Source of the DNA: Martelella limonii
GTDB taxonomy: Bacteria > Pseudomonadota > Alphaproteobacteria > Rhizobiales > Rhizobiaceae
Assembly: GCF_013344475.1 (NCBI RefSeq)
Contig: NZ_JABUOU010000001.1
Span: 744,001 to 808,000 of the forward strand
Length of the DNA: 64,000 nucleotides
Reading direction: 5' to 3'
Shown: positions 8,063 to 16,563 of the stretch, piece by piece
How the letters are laid out: every line of letters begins with the position of its first letter
Position numbering within the stretch: position 1 is the first letter of the stretch
The notes under the pieces: generated by a model
What the model saw: only the letters and a program-made list of their open reading frames with translations
Databases searched by the model: none
What the model was told of the DNA's origin: nothing
Position numbers and translations under genes: made by a program

Positions 8063-8970
8063 GCGCGATCGAATTCATCATTGCCGGCATGCTCGCAGCC
8101 GCAACGCCGTTCCTGCTCGCGGCCCTCGGCGAACTGGTCGCGGAACGTTCCGGCGTTCTCAACCTCGGTCTTGAAGGCCTGATGGCGCTTGGCGCCGTGA
8201 TTGCCTTCATCGTCGTCTATCACAGCGGGAGCCACCTGATCGGCTTTCTGGCAGCGGGTGTCGTCAGCGCGCTGCTGTCGCTCATCTTTGCCTTCGTCAT
8301 TCTGGGCTTCAGGGCCAATCAGGTGGCAACCGGCCTTGCCATCGGCATTCTCGGCCAGGGTCTTTCCGCTCTGTTCGGCAAGACCTATGAAAGCCTGACG
8401 ATCAAGGGCCTTCCCAAGATCGCAATACCCGGCTTGTCCGAGCTTCCGGTTGTGGGCGGGCTGTTCAGCCAGGATATCGTCGTGTGGCTGTCGCTGCTGG
8501 CAACGCTTGGCGTCTGGTACATGCTGAACCGCACAAAGACGGGCCTGATCGTGCGCGCGGTCGGCGAAAACCCGAAGGCGGCGCATGCGATCGGCTTTCC
8601 GGTGATTGCGGTGCGGGTCGCGACGATCGCCTTCGGCGGCGCGATGGCAGGCTTTGCCGGCGCCTATGCCTCGACCATCTACACGCCGCTGTGGGCCGAC
8701 GGCATGATCGCCGGTCGCGGCTGGATCGCAATCGCCCTTGTGGTTTTCGGAACGTGGCTGACGGGTCGTGTCTTCCTCGGCGCCTGCATGTTCGGCCTCG
8801 TCTCGCTGATGAGCCTTGCGGCGCAGGCCGAAGGCGTCGGGCTCCCCTCGCAGCTGCTCTCCGCCCTGCCCTATATCGTGACCATCATCGTGCTCGGCAT
8901 CATCTCCGCCGACCGGCGCCTGCTGAAACTCAACGGCATTGCATCGCTTGGCGAGCCGTTCGAGCGGTAG
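8059..8970 (+). CDS. ABC importer permease, second subunit (BMP/nucleoside type)
   Basis: A 303-residue permease of the YufQ/NupQ type. The N-terminal A-T-P-F-L-L-A-A-L-G-E-L-V-A-E-R-S-G-V-L-N-L-G-L-E-G and the F-R-A-N-Q-V-A-T-G-L-A-I-G segment are hallmarks. The start chosen is the ATG at 8059, which overlaps the previous stop (ATGA); a longer frame exists upstream, but its extra residues read out of frame through the preceding permease. It is the last gene of the operon that begins with the Rieske protein. It completes an importer for purine-like compounds. Confidence 0.94.
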   Translation: MSAIEFIIAGMLAAATPFLLAALGELVAERSGVLNLGLEGLMALGAVIAFIVVYHSGSHLIGFLAAGVVSALLSLIFAFVILGFRANQVATGLAIGILGQGLSALFGKTYESLTIKGLPKIAIPGLSELPVVGGLFSQDIVVWLSLLATLGVWYMLNRTKTGLIVRAVGENPKAAHAIGFPVIAVRVATIAFGGAMAGFAGAYASTIYTPLWADGMIAGRGWIAIALVVFGTWLTGRVFLGACMFGLVSLMSLAAQAEGVGLPSQLLSALPYIVTIIVLGIISADRRLLKLNGIASLGEPFER

Positions 8971-9037
8971 TGCCCCCTCCAGTCGCTACTCGTCGTGCAA
9001 TCATTGAAGCACAAAGACCGCGCCTGACGAAATGAAA

Positions 9038-9065
9038 AAGGCCGCTCCATGATTGGAGCGGCCTT
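9038..9065 (-). terminator. Rho-independent terminator between convergent operons
   Basis: An 11-bp perfect stem (AAGGCCGCTCC / GGAGCGGCCTT) with a 6-base loop. On the minus strand it is followed by a run of five T, so it ends the MoxR-module operon; on the plus strand the following CCGCCTTTTC may also serve the purine operon. Confidence 0.85.
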
Positions 9066-9095
9066 CCGCCTTTTCTCAAGCCTTCCACGCTTCGA

Positions 9096-9875
9096 TCAAT
9101 CAAAGACCTCTGCGAGATCGGCGTATCCGACGCCTTCCTTGATGTCGCGCAGCCGCGCATAGGCGACAGAAACCGCAATCGACAGCAGGGCGGTGGTCAC
9201 GCCGTTGATCAGACCCATCAGGATCGCGATGACAAGCGCGGGCAACGGCAGCACCGTAAAGGCGAGCGTCACAAGCGTGGTGATCACCATGATGATGATG
9301 TAGGTAACGACGACGAAGCCTACGAGCGGCCAGCGATATTCCTTGGTCAGTTCTGCACTGCGCGAGAGCGCGCCGAGGCCACGCGATTCCATCATCACCA
9401 CCGGCACGCAGACGGACCAGACGCCTGCAAGCCACAGGCCCGGCACAAGGAAAAACACGGATGCGATACTGATGCCGAAGGTCACGATGATGGTCACGAT
9501 CGCGAGCATCGGCGAGCGCTTGATTGCCGCGCTGACATAGGCGCCAAGGCGCACCGAACGACCCGTTTTCGTATCATAGGCCGCCATCACCATCATCCCG
9601 GTCATCACCGAATAGACGAGGATCGGGATAAGGAAGGCGAAAATCACGATGGTGACGATCGATGCCGTTCCGGCAACCGCGCTCGTTTCGTCCGTAAACA
9701 TATCATCGCCGACGCCAAGCCCCGCAGCCAGGGAGATCAGCTGAACGACGATGCCCGGCACTGCGGCCAGGAGCACGAAGGTCATGAAGCGCTGGCGCAG
9801 AACGGAAAAGGTCTCCCCGATCCGTTCTCCGACCCCGAATGCGGGCTTGATTGGCGCTGTATCGAGTGAAGTCAT
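9096..9875 (-). CDS. Polytopic membrane protein at the end of the MoxR module
   Basis: A 259-residue protein with about six hydrophobic segments, for example residues 30-50, 70-95, 130-155 and 180-240. It begins with a cytoplasmic-looking F-G-V-G-E-R-I-G-E-T-F-S-V-L-R-Q-R stretch, a pattern seen at the start of membrane proteins resembling the glycerophosphodiester-phosphodiesterase membrane domain/YciC type. No catalytic motif is visible. It is the last gene of the minus-strand run starting at 16195, separated from the RDD gene by 83 bp. Function unknown; an envelope role is suggested only by its neighbours. Confidence 0.75.
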   Translation of the reverse strand: MTSLDTAPIKPAFGVGERIGETFSVLRQRFMTFVLLAAVPGIVVQLISLAAGLGVGDDMFTDETSAVAGTASIVTIVIFAFLIPILVYSVMTGMMVMAAYDTKTGRSVRLGAYVSAAIKRSPMLAIVTIIVTFGISIASVFFLVPGLWLAGVWSVCVPVVMMESRGLGALSRSAELTKEYRWPLVGFVVVTYIIIMVITTLVTLAFTVLPLPALVIAILMGLINGVTTALLSIAVSVAYARLRDIKEGVGYADLAEVFD

Positions 9876-9958
9876 CTTGTTTCTGCTCCTTTAAGTTTTC
9901 GGTGAATGAACATGTGACCGGCAGACGGTCGGGATGAAAAAGTCGTCCGATTGCGAAA

Positions 9959-10864
9959 TCAACCGGTGTCCGAAGGCGTGTCGGCATGGCGCTTGTCGGC
10001 CCGCGCCTCGCCAAACAGCTTCTTCTGCTCCAGATAGCCACGCTGGGCGGTGTAAAAGGCGTGCAGGAAGGTTTCTTCCTCATGCGGCGCGACGGTTTCC
10101 TCGTAGCCGATCTTGCGGCGGATGCGCATCGCCACATCGGCGAGACGGCTACTGGTCATCTCGTTTCTCGCACCGCGCAGCAGGCGCTCGAGCACCTGCA
10201 ATTCGTAAGCGCCGTAGAGATCCATCTGCTGGGGCGTGAACACGAAACGCTCGCGAGCATCGACGCGCGCATTTGCAAGATCCGGCAACAGCGCTGACGA
10301 TGGGTTCGAGATCACTGCAGTGCCCGCAATGATGTCGCCGAGCCGCTGGTTCTTCCCCGAGGCGATCGGAATGATCATCACGATGATGAACCATATGAAT
10401 GCGACCACAGGCTCGATCGGGCTCGTTATGGACGCCGTGAGCAAGACCACAAGCGGGGTGAAGATTTCGATCTCCTTCATCAGGTTGCGCACCACGATCT
10501 GATGAACGGACAATCCCTGCCCATCGGCAGAGACGACGCGGATGCCGAGCAGGCGCTTTCCGGGCGTGCGGCCATTGGCGAGCAGTTCGGCGATCACGTA
10601 ATAGGGCGTTCCGATCAGCAGAAACACCAGCGATGCGACGGCCTGGGCGGTTGCGAAGTCGAAGGAACCGAGCAGACCCAGCGTCAGCAGCACCAAGGCG
10701 CTCGCGATGAGGGTGATGATGACATCGACGATCTGGGCGCTTGCCCGCACCGAAAGGCTCGCCGTCCGGAGCGTGAGCGGAACGCCTTCCGGGGGAATGA
10801 TGGCAAGAGAACGCCGCTCTTCTTTCGATGGCTTGACGCGTTTCGTGTTCGCGGCCGTGTTCAT
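9959..10864 (-). CDS. RDD family membrane protein
   Basis: A 301-residue protein. Residues 33-165 carry the RDD pattern: R-A-S-A-Q-I-V-D (Arg then Asp in the first helix), L-A-N-G-R-T-P-G-K-R-L-L-G-I-R-V-V after the second, and G-K-N-Q-R-L-G-D-I-I-A-G-T after the third. The C-terminal 110 residues are charged and probably cytoplasmic. RDD proteins are found with MoxR/DUF58 clusters, and some have been linked to ion exchange. Here the start codon overlaps the stop of the SpoIIM-like gene (ATGA). Confidence 0.88.
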   Translation of the reverse strand: MNTAANTKRVKPSKEERRSLAIIPPEGVPLTLRTASLSVRASAQIVDVIITLIASALVLLTLGLLGSFDFATAQAVASLVFLLIGTPYYVIAELLANGRTPGKRLLGIRVVSADGQGLSVHQIVVRNLMKEIEIFTPLVVLLTASITSPIEPVVAFIWFIIVMIIPIASGKNQRLGDIIAGTAVISNPSSALLPDLANARVDARERFVFTPQQMDLYGAYELQVLERLLRGARNEMTSSRLADVAMRIRRKIGYEETVAPHEEETFLHAFYTAQRGYLEQKKLFGEARADKRHADTPSDTG

Positions 10865-11928
10865 GATGAGAGCTCCGAAGCGCCGTTGCGCTTGAGGCTT
10901 GCCCCACCATCAGCGGCGAGCGCTTGCGTTGCGTCGCGTCCGGCAAACATCAGCCAGGAGAACCAGAGCGCGCCGATGCCCCAGCCGATGGCGACGCGCC
11001 ACGGCGCGGACGTAACCAGCTGTCGCCCAAATCCCTCAAGAAGGCCGGCGGCAAGCAGCATGATGGCGGCCAGCACGGCAAGCTTCGCGGCATCGAAGCC
11101 TGCGGCGGCCAATGCCGCCTTTCTGGTCCTGTCGCCGGGAAAGAGCACTGCCCGGCCCAGCCGGAAGCCTCCCGCCGTGGCAATCGCGATGGCGGAAAGC
11201 TCGGTGACGCCATGGATCGAGAGCCAGGCGAAAAGATCGAACCCCATGTCCTTTTCAACATAGATGCTGACAAGCGCACCAAGCATGGCGCCGTTGAACA
11301 GCACCAGCAGCGAACTGGGCACACAGGCCATGATGCCGAGCACGAAGGAGAAGATCGCAACACGGGTATTGTTGGAAAACAGATAGGTCGCAAACAGACC
11401 CAGCTGATCGAGGGCGGCAGGCTCGTCATCGTAGATCACGCGCCGCAGCGCGTCGGCGCTTGCCTGCGGTCCGCGTCCTTGCGCCATGTCCTCCGGCACG
11501 ATCGCATAAAACCAAGTCGGATCATTGTGCACCAGCAGGAACGCTGCCAGCGTGCCGAGCGCAAGCAGCGCGAAGGCGATCATGATTTCCAATGCCGAAC
11601 GGCGGAACGCGTTCGGCGCACCATGCGTGAAGAACCGGGAGAGAACGCCCGCGACACTCGCGCGCGGGGCGTAAACCACCAGATAGGCCCGGGCGCTCAA
11701 ACTCTCCAGAAATTCGATGATGGCGGAATCAAGCGAAATCTCGCGTGCAACGGACAAGGCGTTCACGGCCTGGCGATAGAGCGTCACGAGATCGCGGGCA
11801 TCTTCGAAGGCAAGGCTCTTGACGCCGCGCCGTTCGGCCTGGTCGACGATTGCGAGAAGCCGCAGCCAGTCGCCTTCGCGTTCGCTGCGAAACCGGCTCG
11901 ATCGGATGGTTTCACCGGAAAGGCTCAT
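10861..11928 (-). CDS. Stage II sporulation protein M (SpoIIM/DUF95) family membrane protein
   Basis: A 355-residue protein. After a soluble N-terminal third (to about 115) there are five or so membrane segments. The family core is visible: F-S-N-N-T-R-V-A-I-F-S-F-V-L-G-I, then L-F-N-G-A-M-L-G-A, then I-H-G-V-T-E-L-S-A-I-A-I-A. In Bacillus SpoIIM acts in engulfment with cell-wall hydrolases, but the organism here is not a sporeformer and these homologues accompany MoxR-DUF58 modules. The gene is coupled by ATGA overlaps on both sides, pointing to a fixed stoichiometric unit. Confidence 0.9.
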   Translation of the reverse strand: MSLSGETIRSSRFRSEREGDWLRLLAIVDQAERRGVKSLAFEDARDLVTLYRQAVNALSVAREISLDSAIIEFLESLSARAYLVVYAPRASVAGVLSRFFTHGAPNAFRRSALEIMIAFALLALGTLAAFLLVHNDPTWFYAIVPEDMAQGRGPQASADALRRVIYDDEPAALDQLGLFATYLFSNNTRVAIFSFVLGIMACVPSSLLVLFNGAMLGALVSIYVEKDMGFDLFAWLSIHGVTELSAIAIATAGGFRLGRAVLFPGDRTRKAALAAAGFDAAKLAVLAAIMLLAAGLLEGFGRQLVTSAPWRVAIGWGIGALWFSWLMFAGRDATQALAADGGASLKRNGASELSS

Positions 11929-13238
11929 ATCAGCTCCCGCGAACGAATGGTCATGTAGGTGGAGAGAAGCTCAGGCCTGAGACCGCCCGGCGTCGTCTCG
12001 ATCACGAAGACACCGAGCCGCAGCAGACTATCCAGCACCCGGCGGCGCTCGCGCTCAAGATCGGCGGCGGCAACCGTCTCGGCGACCATGGCGATATTGT
12101 CAGACTGCCGGCGATGATAGCGCTCCAGAAGCGGATCGCGCAGCGTGACGAAGATCACCACGTGATGCCGGTTCAAGACCTGCACGTTTTCGAGCAGAAG
12201 CTCCGCGGTCGTGGTGTCGACGAAATCGGAAAACACCACCACAAGGCTTCGACGGGAAAGGCGCTGATGCAGATGGCTCAGCGCCAGCGTATGATTGGTC
12301 TCCACCAGCCGGTACTCGAGCGAAGCCGTATGGGACCGCAGCTGCGCAAAGGCACGCCGGCCGTCCATAGGCGGCACGAACAGGCGCGGACGCGCATCGA
12401 AGGCATAGAGGCCGACGCGGTCACCGCCGAGGATGCCTGCCCAGGCAAGGGCGAGACCGGCATTGATCATGTGGTCGATCTTGGCGAGGCCGTCCACCTC
12501 CTCGCGCATCAGATGGCCGTTGTCGAGCGCAAGCACGATGGAATGGTTGCGCTCGGCCTGCATCTGCCGCGCCACCAGTGCGCCGTGGCGCGCGCTGCGC
12601 TTGTAGTCGATCGTGCGCGTATCCATGCCGGCCACGAATTCGCGCAGCTGGTGAAACTCCGATCCTTCGCCATGTATGCTGGTCGCCCGCTCCCCGAATT
12701 CCATTGAGGCGATCTCGGTATCGAGCTCTCCTGAAGTAATCGACCGGATATTGGGAACAACAGATATTTCAATATCCTGTAGATGGTTCTCGATAAATTC
12801 GATGAGGCCCAGCCTGCTTGCGCGCAGAACTGAAATCATAGCGATCCGCCACCTGCCGCGCTTTGTCGCGCGCGCTGTAAAATCGGCCAGCGCGTGGCTT
12901 TGGCCTTGGGCGGCGAGCACGATATCGGTCGGTCCGCTCACACCCTCTGGCCAGCGCAGCCGCGCAACGGCATGACGCACGGAGTAACGACCGCCAATGG
13001 CGTCAAGACGGAGCGTGAAGCGTGCCGCTTCCCCGACAAAAACCTCATGAGCGCCGGAGAAGTGCAGCGCGAAACGGCGTCCGCCGGGTGTGATCACCGC
13101 ATCCGCGATCACGGCAAGGCACAAGGCGGCCCAGGCCACCGCCATCGACAGCGGCGGAATGGCCGGCAGCGCGATCGCCGCGACGGAGAAGGCCGTCACG
13201 CCGCATGCAAGAACCAGAAGCAGGACGGATGGACGCAT
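11925..13238 (-). CDS. DUF58 protein (von Willebrand-A-like), MoxR partner
   Basis: A 437-residue protein with two N-terminal hydrophobic helices (about 5-45), a beta-rich middle, and the DUF58 core: G-S-E-F-H-Q-L-R-E-F-V-A-G-M-D-T-R-T-I-D-Y-K-R-S-A-R. This is followed by a VWA-like part with L-A-L-D-N-G as the metal-site region and L-V-V-V-F-S-D-F-V-D-T. DUF58 proteins occur almost always beside MoxR ATPases, which are thought to act as chaperones for the VWA-like partner. Its start overlaps the moxR stop by one base (TGATG). Confidence 0.92.
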   Translation of the reverse strand: MRPSVLLLVLACGVTAFSVAAIALPAIPPLSMAVAWAALCLAVIADAVITPGGRRFALHFSGAHEVFVGEAARFTLRLDAIGGRYSVRHAVARLRWPEGVSGPTDIVLAAQGQSHALADFTARATKRGRWRIAMISVLRASRLGLIEFIENHLQDIEISVVPNIRSITSGELDTEIASMEFGERATSIHGEGSEFHQLREFVAGMDTRTIDYKRSARHGALVARQMQAERNHSIVLALDNGHLMREEVDGLAKIDHMINAGLALAWAGILGGDRVGLYAFDARPRLFVPPMDGRRAFAQLRSHTASLEYRLVETNHTLALSHLHQRLSRRSLVVVFSDFVDTTTAELLLENVQVLNRHHVVIFVTLRDPLLERYHRRQSDNIAMVAETVAAADLERERRRVLDSLLRLGVFVIETTPGGLRPELLSTYMTIRSRELI

Positions 13239-14197
13239 CAGCGCGGCGCTTCTGTTCTGTCGAGAATGGCCTCAAGCACGCTCTTCTGGGTCCGGCCTTC
13301 GATTTCGGCCGAAGGGCTGAGGACGATCCGGTGGCGCATGACGGGGATGAACAGGCTCTTCACGTCGTCCGGAATGGCGTAGTCGCGGCCGTCCAGCGCG
13401 GCCCTTGCGCGCACCGCGCCACACAGGGCATCGGCCGCGCGGGTCGAAACGCCGTGAGCAATATCGGTATCCTCGCGGGTCGAACGCGCAAGCGACAGTA
13501 CGTAGCGCAGGATCGTCTCGTCGAGACGTATCGCGTCGATCACCGCCTGCCCTGCCCGGATCTCGTCGATCCCGGCCACCGGCGTGATGGCTGCCTGGCG
13601 CACATGGGCATCGAGCCCCTGATTGGCATGGCGTTGCAGGATGGCGAATTCCGCATCCTCGTCCGGATGGTCGATCACCAGCTTGAACAGGAAGCGGTCG
13701 AGCTGTGCCTCTGGCAATGGATAGGTGCCCTGCTGTTCGATGGGGTTCTGCGTGCCGATCACGAAGAAAACATCGCCCACCGCATGATCGACGCCGTCGA
13801 TCGTCGCCTGCCGCTCGCTCATGACCTGCAGAAGGGCTGCCTGGGTCTTTGGCGGTGCGCGGTTGATCTCGTCGGTGAGCAGGATGTCGGTGAAGATCGG
13901 CCCCTTGACGAGCTCGAACCGGCGGGTATCGAAGTCGAAGATGTTCGACCCGGTGACATCGCCGGGCATCAGGTCCGGGGTGAACTGGATGCGCTTGAAA
14001 TCGAGCGAGAGCGCGGCAGCGACACTGCGGGCAAGCAGTGTCTTGGCGGTTCCGGGCGGGCCTTCCAGCAGGGCGTGGCCACGCGCGAACAGCGCAATCA
14101 GCAGAAGCTCGACGATCGGCCCCTGCCCCTGCACCGCTTTTTCAATTTCGCCGGTCAGCCGGTCACGAAGGGCGCGAAGCATGTCCAAATTCATCAA
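13238..14197 (-). CDS. MoxR-type AAA+ ATPase
   Basis: A 319-residue AAA+ protein. Walker A is G46-P-P-G-T-A-K-T53, Walker B is I-L-L-T-D-E-I-N-R-A-P, sensor 1 lies in F-F-V-I-G-T-Q-N-P-I-E-Q-Q-G-T-Y, and the arginine finger region is L-P-E-A-Q-L-D-R-F-L-F-K. The P-P-K-T-Q-A-A-L-L motif is typical of MoxR. These ATPases act as chaperones in maturing or remodelling metal-binding VWA proteins. The gene start lies 35 bp inside the end of the DUF4350 gene; later in-frame ATGs at 14194 and 14182 would shorten this overlap. Confidence 0.95.
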   Translation of the reverse strand: MMNLDMLRALRDRLTGEIEKAVQGQGPIVELLLIALFARGHALLEGPPGTAKTLLARSVAAALSLDFKRIQFTPDLMPGDVTGSNIFDFDTRRFELVKGPIFTDILLTDEINRAPPKTQAALLQVMSERQATIDGVDHAVGDVFFVIGTQNPIEQQGTYPLPEAQLDRFLFKLVIDHPDEDAEFAILQRHANQGLDAHVRQAAITPVAGIDEIRAGQAVIDAIRLDETILRYVLSLARSTREDTDIAHGVSTRAADALCGAVRARAALDGRDYAIPDDVKSLFIPVMRHRIVLSPSAEIEGRTQKSVLEAILDRTEAPR

Positions 14198-15482
14198 GGG
14201 TCTCCTGAACCGCTTTTTCGAAAGGTGTCAGCGCCGAAAGGCGCCGGTGGGGATCGAGCTCGGGGTCGGTCACCGCCGCATAGGCCGTGGCAAGCCGCGC
14301 GCCGGTTTCGGGCGCGCGTCGCGAGACCCGGGTCATGATGTCTTGCGCAACCGTGCCGGAAGCGCGGCGCGAGGGCCCCAGGACGACGGCGTTCAGCAGT
14401 TCCATGCGGGCCCTGACATAGGCAGCCACCAGATCGCTCTGGCTGCCCGAAAGTCGCAGCAGGCGGGACGAGGCCGAAATCGTCTGGGACTTCGAGCCGA
14501 TGACAGCCATTCCCTCGCTCTCAAGCGGCTCACCAAAACGGCGGCTGCCGCGCCAGAGCGCAAGCAGCACGGTCAGCCCGGCGCCGAGCCAGAAGAGCGA
14601 GAATGGATAGCCGAAGAAACGCCCGAGATCGGCGAGCGAGCGCTCATGAGGATCGACGCCCGACGTGTCGGTGACATTCGCATAGGTCGTGGGATCGATA
14701 TAGACGGGACGGCCAGCGGCAAGATCGCGGATCATCTCCGTTGCGATGCTGGCATTGTCGCCATTGGCAAGCCCGTGATTGTCGAGAAGATCGGGATCGG
14801 ACAGCAGATAGAAGCTGACGCCGTCCTCATAGACATCGTCGCACCTGGCAAGAAGCGTTCCCTCGTCACCAAGGGTCAGCAGTGGCTCACAGATTTCATT
14901 CATGCCCTCGCTGAGGACGCGCGGCGCATAGAGCGCGGCCTGTCCGAGCGACGCGCCATCCTGGTCCAGGACCGCGGTCTCGGCCAACAGGCCGTCCAGC
15001 GTTCGCACGGAAGGCCCGCGCCATATTCCGAAAACCGTCATCTGCGCATCCGCAATGAGAGCACCGCGATCGGCCTTGCCGGTCGAAACCATGTCGCTTC
15101 GCCATTTCGGCAGCACGACCAGCGTATCGGCGCTTTCGATCTTCGACGTGAACACCTCAAGCGGCATCTTCCTGAACGTCAAACGCTGGGCTGATGCTTC
15201 GCGTTCGTCATCATCGCCGCGCCCGATGGTGAGATAGGGATCATACAGCGGAAGGATGCGAAGGATCGGCGTTTTCTCGCCTGCGATCTCGACCGGCGCG
15301 TCATGATCGACAGACACATCTTGCCCCTCGAGCCAGATCGCCAGCCCCGCCGTTCCGATCGCGCTGCGTTCGATATCGGCCTTTCCCAGGAAAAACATCA
15401 GAGACAGGGCGCCGATCACGATGACCGCCATGACCGCAAGCGGGGTTGATGAGCCGGCTGTCGTCTGCTTCACCTCACTCAT
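14163..15482 (-). CDS. DUF4350-type membrane protein of the MoxR module
   Basis: About 439 residues from the ATG at 15482, which overlaps the upstream stop (ATGA). There is one membrane segment near the N-terminus (P-L-A-V-M-A-V-I-V-I-G-A-L-S-L-M-F-F) and a second around two thirds along (Y-P-F-S-L-F-W-L-G-A-G-L-T-V-L-L-A-L-W-R). Between them is a large, probably periplasmic region with S-A-I-G-T-A-G-L-A-I-W-L, typical of DUF4350, and a D-N-H-G-L-A-N-G-D-N motif before the second segment. The cytoplasmic tail is about 120 residues. The molecular role is unknown; the family is known mainly from this gene context. Confidence 0.82.
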   Translation of the reverse strand: MSEVKQTTAGSSTPLAVMAVIVIGALSLMFFLGKADIERSAIGTAGLAIWLEGQDVSVDHDAPVEIAGEKTPILRILPLYDPYLTIGRGDDDEREASAQRLTFRKMPLEVFTSKIESADTLVVLPKWRSDMVSTGKADRGALIADAQMTVFGIWRGPSVRTLDGLLAETAVLDQDGASLGQAALYAPRVLSEGMNEICEPLLTLGDEGTLLARCDDVYEDGVSFYLLSDPDLLDNHGLANGDNASIATEMIRDLAAGRPVYIDPTTYANVTDTSGVDPHERSLADLGRFFGYPFSLFWLGAGLTVLLALWRGSRRFGEPLESEGMAVIGSKSQTISASSRLLRLSGSQSDLVAAYVRARMELLNAVVLGPSRRASGTVAQDIMTRVSRRAPETGARLATAYAAVTDPELDPHRRLSALTPFEKAVQETLDEFGHASRPS

Positions 15483-16195
15483 GCTCCGGTCCTCTTCAGA
15501 AACGGCGCCGCCAGGTCGAGGCAATGCTGGTACTGCGCCGCTTCGATCTCATGCCCGCCGAAGACCACGCGTTCCACCTCCCTGGCAAGGGTCTCCAGGG
15601 TCTCGCGATGGCCGAAGCTGCCGGGAAGCCGCGCCATGATCTCGCGCGTCGTCAGGCTGCGCTTGACCGGGATGCTGCTTTCCTGGGCGGCGAGCGCCAG
15701 GAAGCGCTGCAGCACCAGGCGAAGCCCCTTCCTGGGGTCAGGCTCGGAGCGAAGACGCTCGATCAGTCCGTGATCTATCACTGCGGGTTCAAGCGGTTCC
15801 GGCGCTGCCGATGCGGGCAAGCGGGCATTGTTGCGCGGACCTGCAAGTTCCGCCAGCGTATTGCGCGACCGATAGAGCAGGAAGAGCAGCAGACCAGCAA
15901 TGATCGCGACAATCGCCCAGCCGATGGGTTTCGTGGAGCCGAGCTCGGCAATCTCGCTGGGCTCTTCTGTATCCGACGCATCAGCATGTTCGCCTTCGGG
16001 CGCGATATACTTGATGTTGGTCTGAAGTCCGCGCCCTCTAACGGCTTCGAGATAGGCTTCTCCGGTTGCATTGCGCGGCGGCGCGACAGTCTGGATCGGC
16101 GAACGCCCGCTCGCAAGGAGGGGGCTCGCCGTGAGCATCACGAGAGCAGAACAAACAACTGTTAAAACAAGGCCCTTGCGCCTCATCGATGCCAT
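15479..16195 (-). CDS. DUF4129-type membrane protein, first gene of the MoxR module
   Basis: A 238-residue protein with a signal-anchor at the N-terminus (L-V-L-T-V-V-C-S-A-L-V-M-L), a periplasmic part of about 70 residues, a membrane segment (W-A-I-V-A-I-I-A-G-L-L-L-F-L-L-Y, about 92-108) and a cytoplasmic C-terminal domain. That domain reads L-V-L-Q-R-F-L-A-L-A-A-Q-E, S-L-T-T-R-E-I-M-A-R-L-P and E-V-E-R-V-V-F-G-G, the DUF4129 pattern. It opens the seven-gene minus-strand operon. The promoter should lie in the gap to 16563. Confidence 0.85.
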   Translation of the reverse strand: MASMRRKGLVLTVVCSALVMLTASPLLASGRSPIQTVAPPRNATGEAYLEAVRGRGLQTNIKYIAPEGEHADASDTEEPSEIAELGSTKPIGWAIVAIIAGLLLFLLYRSRNTLAELAGPRNNARLPASAAPEPLEPAVIDHGLIERLRSEPDPRKGLRLVLQRFLALAAQESSIPVKRSLTTREIMARLPGSFGHRETLETLAREVERVVFGGHEIEAAQYQHCLDLAAPFLKRTGA

Positions 16196-16563
16196 GCCCC
16201 CGAAAACTCAAGCCCAGAAATAGAACGTGAGCGGCAGACGTCAACCCTTGCGGTGAAAGTAAAGACTTACATTTTTATGCAATGTTAGATTGTTTCAATG
16301 CCGGCGGCACATCTCTTTCAACGCTACCATCGCCCTTCGCATGGCGAATGCTCCACGCCGCGCGTGAGAACGCGCTTGCCTTCCGCGGTGGCGCGGATGC
16401 ATGATCGAGGCATGAAGTCTGCGGATTGTACCATCTGAATCTGCTTCCGCGTTTGATCGCGAGAAGCCTTGCCGCTGGCACTGAATGTGCCGGCTCAAGA
16501 ATGCGTGTGTTCTGCGCGCAGGACATGACAGCCTGCCAAGGCTGAGATTGACTGGTAGATTTC
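16196..16563. other. Divergent intergenic region, no gene seen
   Basis: A 368-bp gap between the leftward DUF4129 gene and rightward catB. It must hold both promoters. The AT-rich stretch around 16255-16295 is the most promoter-like part for the MoxR module. I see no convincing coding frame, repeat or strong hairpin. Confidence 0.5.
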
